64,000 nt of DNA, taken from the NCBI GenBank assembly GCA_006384855.1, contig VCJN01000573.1, forward strand, positions 1 through 64,000. The letters run 5' to 3'. The notes beneath the pieces were generated by a model. That model was given only the letters and a program-made list of their open reading frames with translations, had not been told where the DNA came from and did not search any database. A program made the translations under genes and the position numbers. Positions within the stretch are counted from its first letter, which is position 1; every line of letters starts with the position of its first letter. Positions 56,111-64,000 of the stretch are shown in pieces. The DNA is from Tetraselmis striata. Lineage: Eukaryota > Chlorophyta > Chlorodendrophyceae > Chlorodendrales > Chlorodendraceae.

Positions 56111-57960
56111 GTGTGCTGGTGGCACCACTCACCTGAGGTTGTATGGAATCACACGCACCCGTACGGTCCGCGTGGCAGGTTGTGGAGGCTATGGCGGCTG
56201 CCCAAGAGCATCCCCCTGTGGATGCGGACGGGGAGACTCGCTTGGTACGTAACCGTCCCTGAAGGCGAAGACCAGTCCAGTGAATCCGAAGAGGAGGGCT
56301 GGGGGGGGGGGGGGGACGCGGCTGGCGCCGGGTGGACGAGCGATGAGGAGGAGGAGGAGGAGGCGGCGCACCTCCGGGCGTGGGAGTCTGCTGCTGTGCC
56401 GGGGTCCGACACGAATGCCCTCACGTTTGCAGTCATGAAGTGCTCGGCCCAGGTGAAGAGCAAGAATTCCAACAACTCCGCTGACAGCGACTGGCAGCTG
56501 TTGCATGACATCATGCCCGCCGGCTTCACCTGGGTGGGATGGCCGTGCCACGCAGCCACAAGGCGATGCGGAAGTTCTTGCGGGTACGGCCGGGATGTCT
56601 GCCTGGGTGCGTGCTTGACGCGGCGTGTCTTGGGGTGTCGGGCCCCTCACGCTCCTCGCCTCCCGACGCATGCATGTGCCTGATACATTCAGATATGTCC
56701 GGCACATGTGCCCCGAGGGGTGCGTGGCGTTCAGCGGGGCGCCCGGGAAGGCTGGCGGATGGGCGAACCTCCCCGACCAGCACTGCCCGGAGTGCAATGC
56801 CGGCCGGTTGATCCGAATGCCGCAGTCCCTGAAGCTCACGGCTGCATGGGTTTGGTACGTCATGAGCGTGGCGGACATCATCAAGGGCTGGTTCCGAGAC
56901 CCTGTGTGGTACGCTTGCTGGAAGAAGGGGACGGACGTGTCTATCAAGCAACTCCTTCCGCGCATCGTCGGAGGCGGAGCGCCTGAATGAAGGCGGGCAT
57001 GGCAGCAGCCTCGCCCCGGGAGACTTCCTCCATGCCGACAACGGGATCTACACACTCGCAGACGATGGCTTCCTGTCGCATCTTCGGACCACCCAGTCTG
57101 TCACCGGGGCTGAAATCAGGTGTGAGGACATGCCGCCCCACATGCGGACCTCCAGGAGCAACTGGCACCCAGTCGCACTCATTGGCCCCCCGGAGCCGCC
57201 CCACCTGGCTGGGCAAAATACTGTTAGAGGTGCTGGACGAGCTCGCGGTGCTTGGCGAGCAGGGAGTGAGGGTCACCCCCGCAGACAGGGGGGGGGGGGA
57301 CCGTTCGTGCACAAGGTCTTCCTCGGTATGTGGGTGTGCGACGCCCATGGCAGACGAAAGATCTGTGTGCGGGGGGGGCAAGCCAGCTCAAAGGTTGCCC
57401 TTGGTGCCGTCTGCTGAGCCATGTGGAGTGCCCGGTCGGCACGGTGAAGGTGGCGCCTGCGGGGTATGCAAAGGACGTCCTCCAGAGGGTGGATGGCGAA
57501 GAGTTGCAGGCTGTGCGCACGGGCGCGAGGTGACTCCTGCTCTCCGGCGACGAGATGCTAGAGCAGATGGGCGTCATCGGCCAGATAGAGGAGGACTTGG
57601 CCAAGTCGGACCTCGATGGGGATGAGGACGGCGAACTGAGCCCTGCTGCCCGGCGTGCGTTCAACACAACCCGGCTGGCGGAGGCCAAGCAGAACACCGG
57701 CTACCATGGCGTGTGCCAGGTGCATGTGGTCCTGGGCTTTGTCAGCATGGTCAACCTCTTCCCCCTCGCGCCATGCCACATGTTTTTCTTTGGCTTGGGA
57801 AAGGGCTTCTAGAGGAACTTCGTCACCGTGTTGGGCCACGTTGGATTCCGGGCTATGAAGGAGGAAGACCGGCGCCAGGCTTTAGTCTTGATACCCAACA
57901 ACTTTGAACGTGGATTGCGCCCTTCGTTTGCGGTGTCCAAGAAGTCGAAAGGTACCCCCC
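56111..57960 (+). mobile_element. Broken CACTA (EnSpm, TNP2-like) transposase
   Basis: Successive plus-strand frames carry the landmarks of TNP2-type transposases in order: a metal-binding CPEGCVAF (56707) ... HCPECNAGR (56780-56812); WVWYVMSVADIIKGWFRDPV after it; an NWHPVALIGPPEPPH ... LLEVLDELAVLGEQGVRV segment (57160-57270), like the family's WPV...LVDEL...GV block; MWVCDAHGRRKIC then a GCPWCRLLSHVECPVG Cys motif; and GYHGVCQVHVVLGF ... PLAPCHMFFFGLGKGF (57700-57810), matching the G.S.L...D.MH...LG block. The acid of the usual D-M-H is replaced by Pro-Cys-His here. At least three frame changes and internal G runs (56299-56312, 57288-57299) interrupt it, so it is dead. Its CACTA ends were not located. 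The N-terminal acidic run SDEEEEEEAA is at about 56340. Confidence 0.65.
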
Positions 57961-58022
57961 CCCCCCCCCCGCCCACGCCCAGGGGCCTGGGCGTGGGCGT
58001 GGGCGTGGGTGTGGGCGTGACG
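57952..58022 (+). repeat. C run followed by GGGCGT minisatellite
   Basis: C14 (57957-57970), then about six units of GGGCGT/GGGTGT. Confidence 0.85.
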
Positions 58023-59508
58023 GCATTCCCCTTCATGACTGCCGGGTCAGGCAAGGTGCCGGTGCAGTCCGGCTGGGTCATGGAGGACAGCTGGCATCAC
58101 ATGGAAACGTTTTCCCTTCTTACCGTGTCGGGGGAGTGGAGTTGGTGGGTATGGGGGATCGAAGTTGAAGTGTGTATACGCGCGCGTGTCTGTAGTGTTT
58201 GTACGCGTTTCGGGGAAGAAAGGGCGGGGGCAAAAAGGGTTGGCCGTAACCAACGGACAAAAAGGATTGTAAGGTAATCGAGCCATTGCGACTTCTGGTA
58301 TCTGGATGAATAACATGAACTAGTACGGTGCACATTTATTGACTATGCCGTTTCGATCATATGGAATCGCCTCTATGGGAGGCTGTCAGCGACTATATGT
58401 CTGTCGACATGACGACGACCTACTTCGAAGGACTTGAGGTCATTCAGTGTGTACCGTGATACGAGACGCTCGAGGCGAAATTAACTGAGTCGTAGCGTAA
58501 ATCGGCGCAGCAGCACCCGAAATTCACAACGACGAGTGACATCAACGCTTTCGACATTATATGGTTGCACGGCATTCCTGAGATGCTGGGGCAGGTCGGC
58601 TTGAAAGTCGACTCGCTTGCATGACTGGTGTATATCGTGCAACAACGTTGACGATGACAATAAATATGAAAGGGGAAATAATAATCAAATTTTAAATGTC
58701 ATATACATGATAGATAGTCATGTATACCAATTGCGGCACCCACGGCTTTGCGATGCCATAATATCATGCGCTGGCCCTCTGGCCTACTTTGATGTCTTGA
58801 CTCACACTGACACGTATGCGGGGCCAAAATAAGATAATTTAATTAAAGGCGCGCAAAAGGGCAATTCGTGCCGTGGACTTGGCCCCTGGCATTTACTCAG
58901 AACTCAGACAACACGACAACTTGATTCCTAGACCTCCATAAATTAAGCGCACACAATGTGGCCCATCCACCTCGCTCGCTCCGTCGGCACATTAAATCGG
59001 CCGACAGCTACAGGCCACAGAGTGGCGGGCCACAGGTAGCCATTCACGCTATGGCGTGGTACTACTTGATGCCGTCCAGACTCGCAGATATCGCGCCAGC
59101 GTCCATGAGGTCCTGGTCCTCCGCCGGCCACAACCCCGACGCGCTGCTCGCCGGCTGGGCTCGCCGGCCCGGCTGAGGGCTGAGGATGCGCCCGGGTGGG
59201 GAACCCCCCGGAGGGGTGCTGCGGGGGGCATCGCCCGCGGCCTTGCGGCCCGGTCCCGCGCCAAAGCTCATCGACAGCTGCTGCGCCTACGACGATGCGG
59301 TACATGGGAAACGCAGGCGTGCTGGTGAGTCACCGAGTGGGTACGTCGGTGGTCAATACGTCGGTACGTCGGCGGTCGAGTGTGGACGTCGACATGCGGC
59401 GGTGCCTCGGACGGTGACATTGGGGCAAAATCAAAAATATGAAATATGTATTAAAAATGAGTACGAGAGCGCGAGTTGCCGTCTCTTTGAAAGCTGGCAA
59501 GCGCGATG
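58023..59508. other. 3' flank of the coiled-coil gene and transposon remnant, no other gene
   Basis: A few short ORFs; an AT-rich part at 58620-58950. CGTCGGT-type short repeats lie near 59343-59380. The 3' UTR of the minus-strand coiled-coil gene must begin at 59508 and run down. Confidence 0.45.
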
Positions 59509-62500
59509 CTACGGGCGCTGCGGCTGCTGCACCATAAGCTGCGTCACCTGCTGCTGGATGTCGCCGACCTTAACGAGCTGCTTGGTGACCTTGGCCTCCC
59601 AGCGCGACAGTTTCCTCTGGAACAGGTCCGCCTTGCCGCGCATCACCTGCGCGCGAGCCGGCACTTGTCAGCGCGCCACAGCCCCCGCGATAACCATAGG
59701 ATCTCGCCGCTTGGCCAGCTGAGCCCGACGCGCACCTCGTAGTGGTCGGCGTCTGTGTGCTCCGCCTCGGCGGTCAGGATGCGCTCCGCGTCCTGCAGCG
59801 GCCAGAGAATCGTCGACTCTCGAGTCAAACATCGGAACGAGGCGACTCGGCAGGCAGAATCTCTAGAAATGGCCGACAGCCCCGGCGTGTCGGATGCATG
59901 GTTGTCGACAACCCCCTTGGGTCGGGCGGTACCTACCTGCAGATCGTAGAGCTGCCGGCGCAGTGAGTGCACTGCATGCGACACGGCTCGCAACTCGTCG
60001 ACCGCCACGCGGCCGGTCGCCTCCGAGCCGCCGGACAGCAGGTCCTCCAGGATGCGCTCGATTCGGCCGAGCCGCTGCTCCCCCTACAAGCGCACAACGA
60101 TCGTCCGTCAGAACTGAAAATCTGACGCGAGACGAGCTCTGAAGAATCGGCAAAGGTGCCGGCTTGCCAATGTTGTCCAAGGCGTGAGAGAATGGAGTGA
60201 CGCTGCAGGTGGTTCGTACCTTAGAGGCCGTGTCGCGTGCAACCCGTAGGCCACCCTCCAGCGCTGCGAACGAGTTTCGGCTCTGTTTGGGTGGCGCCGA
60301 CCGCACCACCGACACTCGTGGCGCGTTGTTGTTGACTGGCTCCAGGGGGCGCGGCTGCACGGGCGGCGCCGACGACGGCGGCACCGGGGGACTGGGCTGG
60401 GGGCGGTGCTGCTGGAAAGCCGCTCGCGCGGCGGGGCTGCTGCTGCGCATCAGCCGCTGCATCGTCTGGCTGCGGGGCTCGTCGGTGTGCGCAGGAGGCG
60501 AGCCGTCCGTGGCGGCCGGGGGCGACTGCTGTGCGGGTGTCCATCCCGGCGAGTAGTACTCATGATACGGCACGGGGCCGTCGGGCAAGCCTCCCGGCGT
60601 CATCGCAGTCCAGCCGCCTCGACTCTGAGCGGCCGAGTCTGGCACGGGCGTGACAAACGAGCCGCCGCCACCGCTGGGCAGGTCGCGACTACGACGTACT
60701 GTGGAGGGGGACTGCCGAGAAGGCGATCGCCGGCGCTCGCCCGACAACAAAACGTTGCGCTCCAACCGTGCCACCTGCTCCCGCTCCTGCGCCCGCAATC
60801 GACGATTGTCAGCTAGTGACCGAATAACCACATTTGTAATAAGGAACGAAAACTGTATCGTCGTACATATATAGTTATCCCTTTGCCGCTACATGTGTGT
60901 TACCACTCGGCGTCATGCTAAACTCTGATGGTGGCTGTAGTTTGTCGGCAGTGGAAATGGTGCGCACCTGGGCCAAGGCATTTCGAGCTTGCGATAGATT
61001 GCGCCGCTCCGCCTCCACCGCCCGCTTCGCTTCAGCGCGCTGCTCGTCGACCTCGCGGGCCAGAGCGGCCGACGTTCGCAGCTGCTCCTCCGCCTGCACG
61101 TCGCCGCCGTTGCAGCCGGGAAGTTGGGGTACCGGAGTAGTTAGTCGCCGCTACCAACAATATTACATCCATCCAGCGAATTGCGCGGCGGTCGTTTGCG
61201 CAATATTATTGTATATAAGAATATTCAGAAAAACAAAACGCGCACAGCACCAGACCACAAACTAAAAAAACGCCACACACGCACACACGCACACACACAC
61301 ACAAACACCCGCTCGGGCGTGCGCGAACGGCGACTCACGATTGTTGAAGTCTCCAAAATACATCTTTATATACGCTACGGAATCACCTGCTTTGCCGTCT
61401 TCGCGCTGCGCTCCTCCGCCTCTCGAGCCCGCCGGAGCGCCTCCGTGCCGCGAGCCTCCTTCCGCTTCGCCTTCTCCGCCACCTCGCGCGAGGCAGCCGC
61501 CACTCGCTCCGCTTCGGCCTTAGCCGACGCGAGCTCGGTCGCCGCTGTCTGCGCCGCCGCGGCTTTCACCTTCTTGGCAGCCTGCAGCGTACGCGGGGCC
61601 ATCAGGGGGGGGGGGGGGGATAGAAAGTCCGAGTGCTTTATTTACCAGTAGGTGTATCCATGCATACACTCGCACGTGTACAACAACGCTGCTGTCGCGC
61701 ACCTCCTCGGCCTCTCGGATGATTCGGCTCGCCTCTGCGCGACTGCGGCCGACCATTTGCTCCACCTCATTCAGCGTGTCCGCCTCGCTGCGGGTAAGTC
61801 GCGCCTTGTGCGCCTCCATCTGCGCGCCGGCCGGCGACGACTCGATCAGTTGCAAAATCAGGGCAGCCTGACCGGCGCCGACACTCCGCGACAGTGAATC
61901 GACCGGGAGTATGACCCGGCGACGCAACGAGGCCCCACCTTGGCCGCAAGGTCCGCCAGCTCGGCTTCCTTTTCCTTGAGCTCGTGCGACTGCGTGCGGA
62001 GCTCGCGCTGGCGGTGCTCCGCCAGCTCCATCATGTCGCCAAACTCACGCTGTAGCGTGGCGTGGTGCGAGCGTAGATCGTCATAGTCCGCTTGCATGGC
62101 CGCCCGCTCCGCAGCCTCGCCTTCCAGCTCCGACTGCCACCGCGCAAGTCTGGCGGCGAGCTCCCCCAGGCGGCCCTCCTCCGCCTCGGCCTGCCCATAT
62201 TAATGGCAATGGGCATCGGGGTATATTATCGGCCGAGCTAGTCAATGCGGCATTGACTCGTCGACACACTCGAAATTGCACAAATCAATGAATAAAGGCT
62301 GCTCGAACCTGTCGAAAATGCGTGCACCACGTACTGTTCCTCAGAAATGTCGAACTATGGCACTATTGCCACTAATAAGCAACGCTCATACTATCACGAA
62401 ATTGCCGTGCTGTTATGAGCTGCCCATGGTAAGCTTGATATACTCGTTTACATCGAAACGGCAGCAACGGCAGGGGTCAGCAGCGCGCACCGCCTGCTTG

Positions 62501-63349
62501 CGAGTGTCCAGCTCCTCCCCCAGCGCAGCCGTCTTGCGCTCCTTGCTGCTGTGCTCAGCCTGCTTGGCCTGCCATCCGCAGCGGCGACGTTAGTGCTGGG
62601 AGGAATCGGCATGCCTCCCGCCGAGGTGGCATCGGGCGCCCATCAACCATTAGCCCCCCCTCCCCTTCCGCCCCGGGACCGCACCTCCAGCTCCGCCTTC
62701 ATCAGCTGCACCTCCGACAGCCGCGCGCCTAGTGCCTCCTCGCGTGCCGTCACCGCCTTCTCTTGGTCTGCCACCTTCATTTGCAGCAGCTGGGCGTCCC
62801 GCTCGCGCGTGTCCAGGCTCTCCTGCGCATATCCGGCGCAGCAAACAGGTCAAGCCCCTACTGTATCATCCCACTACTGCATATATCCTCTCGCGCTCCC
62901 TCCATACACTGCACCATTTAATTTCTTTCACGCCCCGCAAACGGTTTTAAGGTTTCTGCCGATAGTCTTGTGGCAGCAAAAGTCTTGTGATTATAAAAAA
63001 GGAAGGTGGGGGGGGAGGGGGGGGGGGGTTATGGGGGCAGTCAAAGGAGCAATTCCCCGCACAACGCGCTCCGCACCTCCCGAGCCGCCAGCTGCCGGCT
63101 GAGCTGCTCCCCGAGGTCGCTCGCCTCCTGGCTGCGCTTTCGCATCGCCTCCTCCTCCGCCTCCACCGCCTCCAGCCGCGCCCTGAGCTCCGCCGTCTCG
63201 GCGTCCGCGCGGCCCTCCGCCTCCGCCACCGCGGCGGCACGCCCCTCCAGCGCCGCCGCCTCCGCCTTCACCTCTGCTTGCGCCGCCTCCAGCACAGAGC
63301 GGTGACGCCCCACCTCCGCGGACGCCTCCTCTGCCTTCCGCTGCGCGGC
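59509..63349 (-). CDS. Long coiled-coil protein, C-terminal part
   Basis: Eleven exons on the minus strand: 63349-63077, 62822-62685, 62568-62491, 62190-61939, 61867-61703, 61581-61387, 61093-60968, 60786-60220, 60083-59937, 59792-59736 and 59646-59509. All have GT-AG ends and all ten junctions are phase 0, giving 711 residues to the TAG. It opens inside a coiled coil (VLEAAQAEVKAEAAALEGRA, MKVADQEKAVTAREEALGAR, LQREFGDMMELAEHRQRELR, ELASAKAEAERVAAASREVA). Then comes a ~150-residue Ser/Pro/Arg-rich disordered part (exon 60786-60220), and a last helical part ending QQQVTQLMVQQPQRP. The start was not found in the remaining 650 bp and probably lies outside the window. Such proteins often sit at basal bodies, flagella or the cytoskeleton, but nothing here fixes a role. 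Exon boundaries are very reliable; the family is unknown. Confidence 0.88.
61606..61619. repeat. G14 run in a coiled-coil gene intron
   Basis: Poly-C in transcript sense, about 24 nt upstream of the acceptor of exon 61581-61387. A comparable G-rich stretch (63008-63028, interrupted by A) lies in intron 62823-63076. A CA-dinucleotide run is at about 61273-61305 in intron 61094-61386. Confidence 0.9.
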
Positions 63350-64000
63350 CTGCGGAGACGGCGCAAGTCAGCGTACCGCAACGCCGTCCACGGGCTGCTG
63401 CCACCGTACCAAGGCGGCCGTGACGAACAAATGGCGGTGGGGAGGCGCCCAACTGCAACGGCGGACGCCCACTCGAGGTAAAACAAAGGTTTGCATGAAG
63501 GAAGATCGATAAAACTCGAGGTCGGATGAGATGAACATACCCATGTTTCGAGGTCGACCGAGTATCCGATGCGCCGATCAGTCTTGAATTATACTATTGA
63601 TGGAAAACACCATCAGATCAACGCATCATCGATCTTTAGCTAGCATGCCTTCATGTTGGATGCACGTCCCCAGGCTAGCCTCTCGCATGTCCTCTGTGCC
63701 GAGCTCGACGAGCTCACGAGCTGACAAGCACACCCCATACTCGAATCAACGAATTCACAGGCATAAGATCCGGCGTATTATGCTTTGTACCGTTATGTCG
63801 TCATGTTGCGCTGTGCCGCTGTCCGGGCGGCGCGAGTGTCGACTCTGTGTCGCCCCTGCGAACGGAAGCGCTCGGCCGAGAACGATGGCTCCATCTCGGA
63901 GTCTTTAGTTACAAAGCAACTGCGCGTTTGGCCTGGCACGACGCACCGGCAAGACAACGCGTAGGCGAGACGCAAGGCGCCGTCGACTCGGGGGCCCGCG
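63350..64000. other. Upstream of the coiled-coil exons, no exon identified
   Basis: No ORF here continues the coiled coil with a donor that fits. The ORF 63975-63793 (minus, Arg-rich) could be an exon, but I cannot support it. The 5' exons may lie here or beyond the edge. Confidence 0.4.

Noticed and set aside
59863-60831. Single 322-codon ORF as a separate gene
   Set aside because: The acceptor at 60787 and donor at 60219 join exactly in phase with flanking coiled-coil exons; the rest of the ORF is intron.
1-64000. CRISPR arrays, bacterial operons, rRNA
   Set aside because: No regularly spaced short repeats, no Shine-Dalgarno-linked gene runs and no rRNA-like sequence; genes are intron-split and eukaryotic.

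Overview
This window is nuclear DNA of a eukaryote, most likely a green alga. The clearest pointer is a six-exon SnRK2-type kinase, a family typical of the green lineage. Two plastid-directed proteins (phosphoribosylanthranilate isomerase and an NTF2/SnoaL-like protein), GC-rich exons split by GT-AG and a few GC-AG introns, and degenerate AAACCCTA (plant-type telomere) motifs agree with this. A prasinophyte-like alga with a large, repeat-laden genome would fit, but the species cannot be read from the sequence. There are no operons, rRNA genes, CRISPR arrays or convincing functional tRNA genes.

Layout. 1-3.5 kb: a ~693-bp tandem satellite cut by the window edge, then decayed shorter duplications. 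4.4-7.1 kb: repeats and an old retroelement-like fossil. 7.7-13.04 kb (minus): the SnRK2 kinase, whose introns are loaded with 20-26 nt G/C homopolymers. 13.5-17 kb: dispersed repeats and a tRNA-like fragment. 17.7-20.9 kb: a relic of an unclassified transposase-like gene with a 754-bp inverted-repeat element inserted in it; a second relic with the same architecture lies at 26.2-27.5 kb (minus). 24.8-25.8 kb: an unrecognised broken ORF. 28-34 kb: mostly featureless.

34.2-47.5 kb is a gene cluster: an Aurora-like kinase (plus), QCR7/UQCRB of respiratory complex III (minus), phosphoribosylanthranilate isomerase of tryptophan synthesis (plus) and the NTF2-like plastid protein (plus). The QCR7 and isomerase genes diverge from a shared ~1.2 kb region. 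47.5-58 kb is transposon country: a Harbinger-like MITE with TAA target duplications, a 2.36-kb near-perfect palindrome, and a broken CACTA/TNP2-like transposase next to it. 59.5-63.35 kb (minus) holds the C-terminal 711 codons of a long coiled-coil protein whose 5' end is not found in the window.

All exon models were built by hand: every boundary has GT/GC...AG ends and every reading frame joins exactly. The most unusual signal is the set of poly-C tracts (transcript sense) sitting 4-12 nt inside donors or 18-40 nt upstream of acceptors in genes on both strands. Two of these tracts follow non-canonical GC donors. A hairpin element carrying a G25 tract, with two diverged relatives in introns, suggests where such tracts may come from. 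The genes do not form a pathway; they are ordinary housekeeping and signalling genes embedded in repeats.
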